DNA of 64,000 nucleotides, taken from NCBI GenBank assembly GCA_026986375.1, contig JALSOQ010000026.1, forward strand, positions 1 to 64,000, read 5' to 3'. The translations under genes and the position numbers were made by a program. How positions within the stretch are numbered: position 1 is the first letter of the stretch; the number at the start of each line of letters is the position of its first letter. The stretch is from Archaeoglobaceae archaeon. GTDB taxonomy: Archaea; Halobacteriota; Archaeoglobi; Archaeoglobales; Archaeoglobaceae. Positions 1-8,606 of the stretch are shown one piece after another. The notes beneath the pieces were generated by a model, which had not been told where the DNA came from, did not search any database, and saw nothing but the letters and a program-made list of their open reading frames with translations.

Positions 1-70
1 CCAGACAGTATTTAAACAAAAGAGTAATTCAGAAACATTTATATGGCTAAAAACCCACAAAACATACACA
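1..70 (+). promoter_or_regulatory. CRISPR leader (3' part)
   Basis: AT-rich stretch directly before the first intact repeat at 71. It has two TATA-like elements (about 8-17, TATTTAAA; about 37-44, TTTATATG). The array decays at its right end and the repeats end in ATTGAAAG, the usual crRNA 5' handle, so transcription should run rightwards from here. The leader probably continues left of the window. Its end (GCTAAAAACCCACAA, 46-60) recurs at 305-318. Confidence 0.6.
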
Positions 71-303
71 GTTAAAATCAGACTAATATAGGATTGAAAG
101 ACTCCTACACAACCCGAACCCGAAACCGGAACCGAAAGTTAAAATCAGACTAATATAGGATTGAAAGTTGTAAGTGGGAATGTCAATCTCGATGGGTTGT
201 GAAAGTGTTAAAATCAGACTAATATAGGATTGAAAGTCAGAATACTTGAAAACCGCGTATTCGTTGCAACAATGTTAAAATCAGACTAAATAAAGACTAT
301 TAT
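71..303 (+). CRISPR. Short CRISPR array, three intact 30-bp repeats and a decayed fourth
   Basis: Identical 30-base repeats lie at 71-100, 138-167 and 207-236. Each begins GTTAAAATCAGAC and ends GGATTGAAAG. Spacers are 37, 39 and 37 bases (101-137, 168-206, 237-273). The fourth unit (274-303) matches the first 16 bases only, then diverges. That is typical of the leader-distal end, so the leader is on the left. The repeat 3' end fits archaeal type I systems. No cas gene is in the window; any cas operon would lie further left or elsewhere. I saw no spacer match inside this window. Confidence 0.9.
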
Positions 304-406
304 CGCTAAAACCCACAATAGACACTGTCCGAAGGTTAAAATCAGATAGTTGTTGGCTCTCCTCTTCTTGAGTAAAGCCAGACTAAAATTTTAAAATCGA
401 ATTAAA
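304..406 (+). repeat. Relic leader-repeat junction and degenerate repeat pieces
   Basis: Positions 305-318 read GCTAAAACCCACAA, nearly the same as the leader end at 46-60. They are followed after 16 bases by a partial repeat (335-346, GTTAAAATCAGA). Further fragments that resemble the repeat (CAGACTAAAA near 379; TTAAAATCGA near 391) follow. This looks like a decayed second leader and repeat set rather than random sequence, but the pieces are short. Confidence 0.5.
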
Positions 407-410
407 GTAT

Positions 411-463
411 CCTCAGGACTCTCCCTCTCTTCACGAATCAGATCGCCCATCATTCATCATCGG
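411..463 (-). ncRNA. Candidate C/D box sRNA overlapping the end of the DUF2298 gene
   Basis: Read on the minus strand: C box ATGATGA (460-454), a 12-base guide (453-442), D' CTGA (441-438), a 3-base spacer, C' GTGAAGA (434-428), an 11-base guide (427-417) and D box CTGA (416-413). Box order and about 12-base guide lengths are those of archaeal 2'-O-methylation guide RNAs (partners L7Ae, Nop5, fibrillarin). The C box contains the stop codon of the DUF2298 gene on the same strand, so the sRNA may be processed from the 3' end of that mRNA. The terminal stem is weak. Confidence 0.65.
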
Positions 464-2415
464 CGTAGGGCTTTGGACTTCTCTGTTAAAAACGTTACCT
501 CATATATTTCAACTCTGCCGTCGTCGTATATTTTCTTCAGTTTCTCGAACTTTTGTAGGGATTCGGGAGGATAGTGCTTCTTTTCGAGGTATCCGACGTA
601 AATGTATCTCACGTGATATTTTTCGATTAAACCCATGATGTCCTTAAGGTCTTTCGCCTCGTAAATTCTGTTAACGTCTTTCCACCTTTCGTAGAGCAAG
701 GGTATCGTCGATTTGTTGAAGTAACGCCAAAATAACTCATGCCCGCCCCTTACGATGACGCTCTGCAGACCAGTGAATGCTGAAACCCTTCCGGCGTATG
801 TGTAAGATTCGAACGGACTCTTCCCCGGATATTCTACAATAACACCATTCGGACATTGTTGAAGAAATCTGAGGGCATCGTATTCTCCGTAGGATTTCGT
901 GTATGCCATCCCGTCTATCGTTCCCTTGAAGTGTAACGTCGTTAAGAATCCAGCGGGATATATCCAGAGTATCGCCAGTAGTATCAGGACGGCTTTTTTG
1001 TTCCTTACGTCCTTCAAAATGAAGGAGGCTACGAAAGACAGCATTATCCAAACCTGAACGTATGTTTTGAATACAGTGTTCAGCCTTTCGAATTTTCCCG
1101 TATAGGGATCGTTCACGTAGAATATCTCGACGAGTAGTAAGGTGAGGGTCGCTATGAAAAGCGTAATCCACTTGAAATCTCCCTCGCGTAACTTTAAGAG
1201 AGCTATCACCGTCACCGGGAAAAGGAGAGGAAGTAGCTGGAAGTTCAACAGAAGAGCTACGGGAATTGTCGGGACGCACAATGCAAGAAACTTCCTCCAA
1301 TCTTTGAGAGCTATGTAGATGAGCGGTATCAAAAATAGGGGCTGAGCTACCAGAAAGTTCGGAAGGGCGGTTCGGAATTCCACTACACCTATACCTTTCA
1401 CGGCCTCGGGGTGAAGCTTGATCGCGTAAGGAAGGAACAACAGTGCTATAGGCAAAAACTTCAGATCTTTGAAACGTCTTAGAGATAAAATCGTAACGGT
1501 CAGAAGGGCGGCATATGTTGGAAGTTCCCAAGAGTTCACGGTAAACATGAACCCCAAAAGGAAGGAGAGAAAAGCTACTATCTTACCATCCCCCAGCCTT
1601 ACGTATTCGAACAGCATTATGAGAAACAGAATCTGAAAGGGTATGTCCATTAGGTGGGGATGCAGGTCCCTAAAGGTCAGAGTCGCGAACGGAAATTCGT
1701 TGATGGTTCCCGGAATTATCCTCGTGACAGTCCAGAAGTCGAAAGCCTTCCCGGGATTGAGATCCATATGGATTAAACCCAAACTCTGTAATCCGCATCC
1801 AAGGAGAACGACTAAGGGAGCGAGATTCCCCGCGAGCAGTAGGAATGGCAGGGTCTTCGTTCCGTTTCTTAGAGAGAATTCCACAGCCAAAGACACTGCC
1901 AATGCGAAGAAGGTTGCGAGCCCCAAGTTGTATGCAACTCCTATTGGTGTTCCGGTTAAAACAGTTAGAGTCGCAACGATGAGATATCCCATGTAGTAGT
2001 AGCAGTCGAACCTGAAGAACGCCAGATTTACATCCAACGGTGGCATTCCCTTACTTCGCAAAATCCCGCTCAGAACCCCTACATCCATCATCTTCTCTCC
2101 GCCGAATATGTCAGGGTTGAATGCGGTGTATAAAACGTAAAGGGAGAAGAGGATTGCGAAAGTTATCTCGAACCTGAGGATTTTTCTGAAATTGCACTTC
2201 TTCAAAAACGGCGTGCAGATGACAAATTGCAAAATTAAACCTAACACGCTTGCAATTTTGAACGGCATGAAGTTCGCCAAAATCCAGACGATATAAGCGA
2301 GTAGAATCAAACCCAACGGCTTGGAAGAGTAGGGAATTCGGAGTCCTTCGGCTAATGGTAAAGCCGTTAGAGATATTATTATCAATAAGCCAAGCCAGAG
2401 ACAAAGGTGTATCAT
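457..2415 (-). CDS. DUF2298 (Chlor_Arch_YYY) multi-pass membrane protein
   Basis: A 652-residue protein of the DUF2298 or 'YYY' family, a group of large archaeal and chloroflexi membrane proteins, some of which resemble lipid-linked glycosyltransferases. What is seen: a hydrophobic N-terminus, the segment GGEKMMDVGVLSGILRSKGM followed by FRFDCYYYMGY (the YYY motif), then many predicted membrane helices and a soluble C-terminal part from about residue 520. The ATG overlaps the stop of the upstream gene (ATGA, 2412-2415), so the two are co-transcribed. Two stop codons in a row close the gene and form part of a C/D box sRNA. A role in surface glycan or lipid modification is inference only. Confidence 0.8.
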   Translation of the reverse strand: MIHLCLWLGLLIIISLTALPLAEGLRIPYSSKPLGLILLAYIVWILANFMPFKIASVLGLILQFVICTPFLKKCNFRKILRFEITFAILFSLYVLYTAFNPDIFGGEKMMDVGVLSGILRSKGMPPLDVNLAFFRFDCYYYMGYLIVATLTVLTGTPIGVAYNLGLATFFALAVSLAVEFSLRNGTKTLPFLLLAGNLAPLVVLLGCGLQSLGLIHMDLNPGKAFDFWTVTRIIPGTINEFPFATLTFRDLHPHLMDIPFQILFLIMLFEYVRLGDGKIVAFLSFLLGFMFTVNSWELPTYAALLTVTILSLRRFKDLKFLPIALLFLPYAIKLHPEAVKGIGVVEFRTALPNFLVAQPLFLIPLIYIALKDWRKFLALCVPTIPVALLLNFQLLPLLFPVTVIALLKLREGDFKWITLFIATLTLLLVEIFYVNDPYTGKFERLNTVFKTYVQVWIMLSFVASFILKDVRNKKAVLILLAILWIYPAGFLTTLHFKGTIDGMAYTKSYGEYDALRFLQQCPNGVIVEYPGKSPFESYTYAGRVSAFTGLQSVIVRGGHELFWRYFNKSTIPLLYERWKDVNRIYEAKDLKDIMGLIEKYHVRYIYVGYLEKKHYPPESLQKFEKLKKIYDDGRVEIYEVTFLTEKSKALRR

Positions 2416-3164
2416 CCCTTCAGCGAAACCTTCCCCCTCTTAATCTTGACCACATCTACCTCCTCGAGGCATTCGAGCACAGCCTCCAAAGCTTCTCTTG
2501 TAGCCCTGAGTTCAACCTTCTCTCCGAACTCGAATTTACCCCCGCTCAAAAGCTCCTCAATATCCGTCTTACCTTCGGCGAGCTTTTCGAGCAACCTCTT
2601 GGCTACTTCAGCAATCATGAGCAATCCCAGAATCTCGTCGTGCTTCTCGCACAACTTCGCGATCTTTTCGTTGAATATTGCCCCCTCCAAATCCGCAAAG
2701 ACGTCGTAAAAGACGTCCGCTATTACGACGAGTCTCTCCTTTAAATCCAACTTCTTGGCCTTATCCTCGTCGGTCTCGTAAGGAAACCTTATGATCGGAT
2801 CCTCCGGAGGATCCTTAACTTCGTTACCATCTACCATTCCGTTCAGTTCAAGCATATCGTATAGAATACCCAAAACCCATTTCTCCCCCGTCTTTTCCTC
2901 TACGAGCTTCTCGAACTCCTCCAAAGTCTCGACTTCTTTGGCGAGATCGAGGTAACCCTTCCACTTCCTTATCTCATCTATCAGTTCGGTTTCCTCGTAT
3001 TTGTTCCTGAGCTCGCTGAACCTTCCTTCAACGAAGAACATCGGAAAGAACATGAGTTCTACATACCTCCTAACTTCCACGCCCACTCCAGCCGATTTCA
3101 AAGCCTTTACTATTTCGGACGAAGACTTCTCGTCGAAGCTTCCGATCTTTACCTTCATGACCAT
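2412..3164 (-). CDS. Unknown soluble protein, partner of the DUF2298 gene
   Basis: A protein of about 250 residues that I do not recognise. It starts MVMKVKIGSFDEKSS and is mostly helical and highly charged, with no signal peptide or membrane segment and no clear catalytic motif. The C-terminal 60 residues (GKFEFGEKVELRATREALEA onward) could form a small alpha/beta unit. I placed the start at the ATG at 3164 (or 3158) because the open frame further upstream runs into the divergent asd gene. Its last codon overlaps the DUF2298 start by four bases, so the two products probably act together. It may be specific to Archaeoglobales. Confidence 0.65.
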   Translation of the reverse strand: MVMKVKIGSFDEKSSSEIVKALKSAGVGVEVRRYVELMFFPMFFVEGRFSELRNKYEETELIDEIRKWKGYLDLAKEVETLEEFEKLVEEKTGEKWVLGILYDMLELNGMVDGNEVKDPPEDPIIRFPYETDEDKAKKLDLKERLVVIADVFYDVFADLEGAIFNEKIAKLCEKHDEILGLLMIAEVAKRLLEKLAEGKTDIEELLSGGKFEFGEKVELRATREALEAVLECLEEVDVVKIKRGKVSLKG

Positions 3165-3208
3165 AAGAAACCCCAAAGTATTATTAACGATTCGTATTGC
3201 TTTGCCAC

Positions 3209-4243
3209 ATGAGGTTAAAGGTTGCGATTTTGGGAGCAACCGGCATGGTCGGCCAGAAGTTCGTTCAACTTCTCGCGGATCACCCTTGGTTCGAAATAAC
3301 GACTTTGATGGCCTCCGAAAGGAGGGTAGGGAAGAGATACGGCGATGAGGTGGAGTGGATAGTCTCATCGGACGTCCCCGAAAATGTCAGGGACATAGAG
3401 ATGGCCCCCATGGATCCGAAGCACTGCGATGCGGATATAGTCTTTTCCGCCCTTCCTTCGGATGTGGCTAAGAAGGTCGAGCCTGAATTCGCCAAGGAGG
3501 GATTCGTGGTCGCGAGCAACGCTTCAGCATTCAGAATGGAAGAAGATGTGCCCTTGGTTATTCCGGAGGTGAATCCGGATCATCTAAAGCTTATCGATGT
3601 TCAGAAGCGTAAGAGGGGTTGGGACGGGTTCATAGTTACGAATCCGAACTGCACGACGATAATGCTCGTAATAACCCTAAAACCTCTCATGGATTTAGGA
3701 CTTAGGAGGGTGACGGTTGCTACGATGCAGGCTTTGAGTGGTGCGGGATATCCGGGAGTTCCCTCTTTAGCCATAATGGACAACGTCATACCTTTCATAA
3801 AGGGGGAGGAGGAGAAGGTCGAGACTGAACCTCTAAAGCTCTTGGGGAAGTTCGACGGGGAGAAGATAGTTCCGGCAAACTTGAAGATCTCCGCATCTTG
3901 CCACAGGGTTCCGGTTATAGACGGGCATCTTGAGGCGGTGTGGGTTGAATTCGATAGAAACGTGGAGCTGGAGGAGGTCAGGAAGGCTTTCGAATCTCTC
4001 AAGCCTTTAGACCTTCCGACCTCTCCGAAGAAGGTCATAATCGTCAGGAATGAGCCCGACAGGCCTCAGCCCCGCTTAGATAGGGATGCGGGAAACGGGA
4101 TGAGCGTGGTGGTTGGAAGGCTCAAGAAAGTCGAGGGCAGTGTGATTAGATACATCGTCTTAGGACACAATACGGTTAGAGGGGCGGCGGGAGCGAGCGT
4201 TCTAAACGCGGAGTTGATGGTTAAGGAAGGATATATAAAATAG
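3209..4243 (+). CDS. asd: Aspartate-semialdehyde dehydrogenase
   Basis: Reduces aspartyl phosphate to aspartate semialdehyde, the branch point to lysine, threonine and methionine. The 344-residue protein has the N-terminal NADP-binding motif GATGMVGQ (residues 9-16), the catalytic cysteine in NPNCTTI (Cys148) and the long archaeal/fungal-type insert. The ATG at 3209 ([12 protein letters not shown]) begins at the usual family position; an in-frame TTG at 3197 would add only four residues. It diverges from the unknown gene at 3164 with only 44 bases between the starts. It converges on glyA with a one-base gap. Confidence 0.95.
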   Translation: MRLKVAILGATGMVGQKFVQLLADHPWFEITTLMASERRVGKRYGDEVEWIVSSDVPENVRDIEMAPMDPKHCDADIVFSALPSDVAKKVEPEFAKEGFVVASNASAFRMEEDVPLVIPEVNPDHLKLIDVQKRKRGWDGFIVTNPNCTTIMLVITLKPLMDLGLRRVTVATMQALSGAGYPGVPSLAIMDNVIPFIKGEEEKVETEPLKLLGKFDGEKIVPANLKISASCHRVPVIDGHLEAVWVEFDRNVELEEVRKAFESLKPLDLPTSPKKVIIVRNEPDRPQPRLDRDAGNGMSVVVGRLKKVEGSVIRYIVLGHNTVRGAAGASVLNAELMVKEGYIK

Positions 4244-4244
4244 T

Positions 4245-5513
4245 TCAGCAAATCTCCGGGAAATCGTATGCAGGGCACTCCTCGAAAGTGAACTTAACGG
4301 TGTTGAACTCGGACTTGAACTCCCCTATCTCCTTCCTTATCTCTTTCTCGCTCTTTTTCTCCTTTATTGCCATATCTATGAATTCCGCTATCCTCTCCAT
4401 CTCATCCTCCTTCATTCCTATCCTCGTCACCTCCTGCACTCCTATCCTTATTCCAGATGGATTGTCCGCATTTTTCACATCGTCCCAAGGCAGGAGGTTC
4501 TTGTTTAGAATTATTCCTACCCTCTCAAGCTTCTTCGCGATTTTGTCTCCGCCACCAAGCTTGGAAACATCCACCGCTATCTGATGGGATTCCGTGAATC
4601 CCAGTTCGGGACACACGACGTCGTATCCCAAATCGTGCAATGCGTTGGCTAAGGCCTTGGCATTTCTAACTATCTGCCTCGCGTAATCCCTGCCGAACTC
4701 GAGCATCTCTATGCATGTAGCTACGTAACCCGCCAAGCTGTGGATGTGGTGGTTGCTAACGACTCCGGGGAAAATTCCTCTATCTATCTTCTTAGCCAAC
4801 TCCCTCCTGCACATCACGACCGCCCTCTGAGGGCCGGGGAAGGTCTTGTGAGTCGAAGCGGTAACTACATCCGCCCCCTCCCTAATAGGATCCTGAAATT
4901 CCTTTCCAGCTATAAGGCCCAAAACGTGACTTGCATCGTAAACGACCTTTGCATCAACTTCGTTGGCAATCTCCGCTATTTCCCTCACCGGATGCGGGAA
5001 CAGAAAGAGGCTCGCTCCAAGAACGAAAACCTTCGGCTTATCCTCCAACTTCTCGACCTTCCTCCTCGTCGCGTCGACATCTATGTTGAACGACTCGAAG
5101 TCGAACTCGTAGTGCTCCACCTTAAGCCCTCTCAATCCCGCGGCCGAAAATTTATCGTGGGATATGTGCCCGCCGTGAGGAACGGACAGTGACATTATAG
5201 TATCACCCGGATTCGTTAAGGCGAAAAACGCCGCCATGTTAGCTACCGTTCCAGATATCGGCTGAACGTTGACGTGCTCAGCGTTGAACAACTTTTTAGT
5301 TAGATCTATCGCCAAAGCTTCGAGCTCGTCCACGAACTGGCAACCCTGATAGAACCTCTTCCCAATCCAGCCCTCCGCATATCTGTGTCCGAAGTCGCTA
5401 AGGTAGAACCTTCTCACGAAATAACTCGTCACGTTCTCGCTTGCTATTAGCGGAATCGAGTTCTTGTAGAATTCGTGGTGTTTTCGGGTGATCCCCATGA
5501 GTTTTTCGAGCAT
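4245..5513 (-). CDS. glyA: Serine hydroxymethyltransferase
   Basis: PLP enzyme of 422 residues that interconverts serine and glycine with a tetrahydropterin one-carbon carrier; in this lineage probably tetrahydromethanopterin. Seen: LIASENVTS near the N-terminus, HRYAEG, the HGGHISHD block and the PLP-binding lysine in TASTHKTFPGPQ (Lys223). A TATA box (5531-5541 on the minus strand) sits about 25 bases before the ATG at 5513, so the mRNA is probably leaderless. It converges with asd, one base apart. Confidence 0.96.
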   Translation of the reverse strand: MLEKLMGITRKHHEFYKNSIPLIASENVTSYFVRRFYLSDFGHRYAEGWIGKRFYQGCQFVDELEALAIDLTKKLFNAEHVNVQPISGTVANMAAFFALTNPGDTIMSLSVPHGGHISHDKFSAAGLRGLKVEHYEFDFESFNIDVDATRRKVEKLEDKPKVFVLGASLFLFPHPVREIAEIANEVDAKVVYDASHVLGLIAGKEFQDPIREGADVVTASTHKTFPGPQRAVVMCRRELAKKIDRGIFPGVVSNHHIHSLAGYVATCIEMLEFGRDYARQIVRNAKALANALHDLGYDVVCPELGFTESHQIAVDVSKLGGGDKIAKKLERVGIILNKNLLPWDDVKNADNPSGIRIGVQEVTRIGMKEDEMERIAEFIDMAIKEKKSEKEIRKEIGEFKSEFNTVKFTFEECPAYDFPEIC

Positions 5514-5530
5514 GAAACCTCTTTGGAAGT

Positions 5531-5563
5531 CCCTTTAAAATAGTTTGCGTTTAGCTTAAATAT
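5531..5563. promoter_or_regulatory. Divergent TATA boxes for glyA and the LEA14-like lipoprotein gene
   Basis: CTATTTTAAAGG (minus strand, 5532-5543) lies about 25 bases before the glyA ATG. CTTAAATAT (plus strand, 5555-5563) lies about 24 bases before the lipoprotein ATG at 5583. Both spacings predict transcripts that start at or next to the start codon. Confidence 0.6.
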
Positions 5564-5582
5564 CAGCCGACCAACTTCCTCT

Positions 5583-6446
5583 ATGAGAAGGCTCATCTTA
5601 TTGATGATAGCCCTTCTTCTACTAGGATGCGTCGGAAAGCCTGAAATAAAGAAGATAACTTACAAGTGGGGTGAAGTTAACGAATCGACTACCGAAATAC
5701 TCGTAAACGTCGACGTTTTCAATCCAAACCCCTTCCCGATCCCTCTGAAGGATGTCGTGTTGAACATATATATGAACGGGATTGAGATGGGAAAAGGACA
5801 TGCGATAAAGGCAGAAATACCTGCAAATTCGGAATCCAACATCGTCATCGCTGTCTACTTGGACAACGATAAGATTCCCGAGTGGTGGGTCAGTCACATA
5901 AAGAATGGGGAAACAACGAAGGTGGACATAAAGGGAGATCTGATATTCGACCTAAAACTGTTTCAGTTCAAATATCCCATTGAGTTCACGAACACCATTA
6001 GGACGAACATACTTTCCATAGAAAGCAGACCCGAAAAGATATCAATAGACGGCGTTGAGTTGGACGTTAGATCTGTCGAGTCCCACTGGGGCAAAGTGAA
6101 CGAAAAGGAGACGGAAATAATAACCGTCGCCGACGTTTTCAATCCGAATCCGTTCCCGATTCCAGTGATCAGCTTCGATTACATTATAAGAATGAACGGG
6201 ATAATAGTAGGGAGAGGAAGTGAGGATGTCAACACGGTAATATCTCCAAACTCAGACGCAAAGCTTACGTTGATAACGAAAATAGAGAACTACAAGCTCA
6301 AGGAGTGGTGGGTAAGTCACATAAGGAACGGAGAGAAAACGATCGTGGACGTCGAAATAATGCCGAAGATCAAGCTCTTCGGGAAGGAGATCAAGTTCAA
6401 GCTTTTGGAAAGGAAGTTTGAAATAAGGACAAGGTTTTTGGGTTAA
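5583..6446 (+). CDS. LEA14-like (WHy domain) lipoprotein with two tandem repeats
   Basis: A 287-residue lipoprotein. The signal sequence MRRLILLMIALLLLGC ends in a lipobox, with lipidation expected at Cys16. The rest is two copies of a WHy/LEA14 beta-sandwich (about residues 22-150 and 155-287). Each copy contains VFNPNPFPIP near its start and EWWVSHI(K/R)NGE near its end, so the gene arose by internal duplication. WHy domains occur in desiccation-response LEA14 proteins and in archaeal surface proteins; binding partners are unknown. Transcribed alone from a TATA box at 5555-5563. Confidence 0.8.
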   Translation: MRRLILLMIALLLLGCVGKPEIKKITYKWGEVNESTTEILVNVDVFNPNPFPIPLKDVVLNIYMNGIEMGKGHAIKAEIPANSESNIVIAVYLDNDKIPEWWVSHIKNGETTKVDIKGDLIFDLKLFQFKYPIEFTNTIRTNILSIESRPEKISIDGVELDVRSVESHWGKVNEKETEIITVADVFNPNPFPIPVISFDYIIRMNGIIVGRGSEDVNTVISPNSDAKLTLITKIENYKLKEWWVSHIRNGEKTIVDVEIMPKIKLFGKEIKFKLLERKFEIRTRFLG

Positions 6447-6450
6447 TTTT

Positions 6451-6996
6451 TTATTCTTTTCTGTCGAAGAACGGATTCTTGCCCGTGCAGGCCAGAGGGA
6501 TTCCCAAAACTACGTCCGCTTTGGATATTCCCAGCATTTTAGCGACGACGCCTATCCTGTAAATTATTCTGTTGTCGACGTTTATAACGCTCGCGAGCTT
6601 GACGGCGGAACCCAAGGCTATTCCCAAGTCGAGAATCTTGAACACGCAGTTTGGGCCGATATAGTCTTTTTCCTTCCTTTCCATTTTCTTGAATTCGTCG
6701 CAGTTGAACCCGCACGCACCGCAGTTCAATCCTAAGGGTTTGCTTCCTCTTACGCCTATTATTAATATCCCTTCAGCCTTCTTCACGCTTTCTCCGTCCC
6801 TTTTCCACCCCTTTCCCCTCTCCTTTGCGAGTTCTATCATCTTTTCCGCAATCCTATCCTTATCCTCCCCATCCACGTAGGTTATCTCGACGTCGTCCTC
6901 TCCTTTAGATTTCGGAGCGGTTCTCGCGGATATCGCCATCAGATAGGCGGCGAACTTGACAGCATCCCTCCTGAAGTCCTCCTCCCTAAGAATCAT
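6451..6996 (-). CDS. DUF2148 ferredoxin-like domain protein
   Basis: A 181-residue protein of the DUF2148 family (COG4739). Four cysteines, Cys92, Cys95, Cys99 (GLNCGACGFNC) and Cys117 (GPNCVFK), fit a bound iron-sulfur cluster. The C-terminal part (LGIALGSAVKLASV, then GIPLACTGKNPFFDR) is the conserved tail of the family. It is cytoplasmic, with no known reaction. The ATG at 6996 is about 25 bases from the TATA box TTAAATAG (minus strand, near 7022), so probably leaderless. Confidence 0.8.
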   Translation of the reverse strand: MILREEDFRRDAVKFAAYLMAISARTAPKSKGEDDVEITYVDGEDKDRIAEKMIELAKERGKGWKRDGESVKKAEGILIIGVRGSKPLGLNCGACGFNCDEFKKMERKEKDYIGPNCVFKILDLGIALGSAVKLASVINVDNRIIYRIGVVAKMLGISKADVVLGIPLACTGKNPFFDRKE

Positions 6997-7031
6997 AAAG
7001 CGATATTCGTGACTACCTATTTAACGTTTCT

Positions 7032-7874
7032 CTAAAATGCTCCCAAAAGGAATCCTATCAATCCGAAAAGCAGGGCCACGAGAGTTTCCTTCCTAAACCT
7101 CCGAACGTCTCTGTTTCCATGCAAAAGCTCTAGGGAAATCCTAACGAGCATGAAATCCGTTATCAGCACGGGTATTAGATATTTAAAATCGAACTCGTAA
7201 CCTTCCAGCGCGAGGAAGGGTATGAAGCTCAGAATAACGGCCAGCAGGAACAGAAGTGAGGAAAGCTTTGAGGCGAAGTCTACTCCTTTAACTCTCGCTA
7301 CCGTTCTGACGTTTCTCAAGGCGTCCCCTTCGACGTCCTCTATCCCCTTCATTACCTCCCTCGCCACTCCAGCCAAAAACGCTATCGTAGAAAGAACAGC
7401 TATTTGGGGAGTTATGGAATTCTTAGCGACGATACTTCCGAATATGAAGGGTGTAGCCATGGAGAACGCTATGTATACGTTTCCGATTATTCCGAACTCC
7501 TTTAACTTCAGGTCGTAGATGTAGCCCAGCAAGGTTATGACCAGCGCTAAAAGGAAAGCGTTGGTTGATATCATGAACGCGGAAACGAATCCTAAAGGAG
7601 CCAATACAAGGCCTGTAATCAAAGCTGTTCTTCTGCTCAAATCCCCTCGGACGAGAGGTCTGTCCTTTCTTCTGTTAGCAAGATCTACTTCGTAGTCGAA
7701 GTAGTCGTTGAGGGCGAATGCTGAAGCTTGGCAGAACACCGCGGTAAGCATTCCTAAAACTAAGTTCTTCGGATCGAAGTTCACACCTGCGGACACCACT
7801 ATACCAACGACAACACCCAAACCGTACATCAATCCGTGTTCGAGCCTCAAAAGGTCCCAGAAAGCCTTGATCAT
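7032..7874 (-). CDS. Digeranylgeranylglyceryl phosphate synthase (UbiA family)
   Basis: Integral membrane prenyltransferase of 280 residues that should add the second geranylgeranyl chain to GGGP, forming the second ether bond of archaeal lipids. Seen: the UbiA motif NDYFDYEVD (residues 56-64, Mg-prenyl diphosphate binding), [13 protein letters not shown], and about eight membrane helices. The function is fixed by context: its ATG overlaps the stop of the GGGP synthase gene (ATGA), the enzyme for the first ether bond. Other UbiA proteins make quinones or heme o; a separate heme o synthase is at 36.7 kb. Confidence 0.9.
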   Translation of the reverse strand: MIKAFWDLLRLEHGLMYGLGVVVGIVVSAGVNFDPKNLVLGMLTAVFCQASAFALNDYFDYEVDLANRRKDRPLVRGDLSRRTALITGLVLAPLGFVSAFMISTNAFLLALVITLLGYIYDLKLKEFGIIGNVYIAFSMATPFIFGSIVAKNSITPQIAVLSTIAFLAGVAREVMKGIEDVEGDALRNVRTVARVKGVDFASKLSSLLFLLAVILSFIPFLALEGYEFDFKYLIPVLITDFMLVRISLELLHGNRDVRRFRKETLVALLFGLIGFLLGAF

Positions 7875-8557
7875 GGAATTGTCTCCAGAAACCTTTCTAT
7901 CCCCTGCTCGTATATGACGTTTCCAACCACTATCATGTCCGCGTATTTCAGCATCTCCATGGCCTTTTCCCTGCTGTCTATTCCTCCGCCGTATATGAGC
8001 ACGGCCTTATCCAACACCTCCTTCACCGCCTTGACGACTTCTGGATCTCCGAAAGTTCCGCTGTATTCGATGTATATTGCGGGCAACTTGTATATCCTTT
8101 CCCCCACCACCGCATAGCTCGCGGCCTGCTTCGGAGTTAGGTCTGTTTTAGCCTTCGTAACGATTCCGACAGCGGAATTCGGGTTCAGAACGATGTAACC
8201 TTCGAAAACAGTCCTGTCAATTATACCGTAGAATTCTTCGAGCTTTTCGAAGTTCATCTCTACCCACTTCGCATGTTTCCCTGTTATCCACTCTCCATCC
8301 GCAGAATTCAATACGGTAGGAACGAACAGATAATCTCCGTCGTATATGACGTTCGTAGGGTCAGATGGCTCCACCACGGTTGGAATTCCGTATTGCTTGA
8401 CCTCCTCGAGCAACGCCTTGGCCTTTTCGAGCGTCACGTTCTGCGTTCCAGAAATCATTACGGCATCAGTCCCGCTTTCAACGACAGCTTTTACGAGTTC
8501 TGGAGGATTCGGTCTGTCCGGATCGAGCTTAGTTATATGCCTCCATCTCCTCCACAT
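7871..8557 (-). CDS. Geranylgeranylglyceryl phosphate synthase
   Basis: TIM-barrel enzyme (PcrB/GGGPS family) that joins sn-glycerol-1-phosphate to geranylgeranyl diphosphate, the committed step of archaeal lipid synthesis. The 228-residue protein has [44 protein letters not shown], the substrate loop YIEYSGTFG and the phosphate-binding YGGGIDS, close to the Archaeoglobus enzyme. The ATG at 8557 ([10 protein letters not shown]) matches the family start; the open frame continues upstream across the LysE promoter and is not used. It is the first gene of a two-gene lipid operon. Confidence 0.96.
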   Translation of the reverse strand: MWRRWRHITKLDPDRPNPPELVKAVVESGTDAVMISGTQNVTLEKAKALLEEVKQYGIPTVVEPSDPTNVIYDGDYLFVPTVLNSADGEWITGKHAKWVEMNFEKLEEFYGIIDRTVFEGYIVLNPNSAVGIVTKAKTDLTPKQAASYAVVGERIYKLPAIYIEYSGTFGDPEVVKAVKEVLDKAVLIYGGGIDSREKAMEMLKYADMIVVGNVIYEQGIERFLETIP

Positions 8558-8606
8558 CGATGCTACGTCGGTGACAAAATTTTTAAAGTTATGCCGAATT
8601 TCGACT

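Noticed and set aside
1-456. cas genes next to the CRISPR array
   Set aside because: None was found in the window; the sequence to the right is DUF2298, and the left side is outside.
737-1531. Long open frame on the minus strand within the DUF2298 gene
   Set aside because: Shadow frame of a real membrane gene; its product is Arg/Ser-rich with no family pattern.
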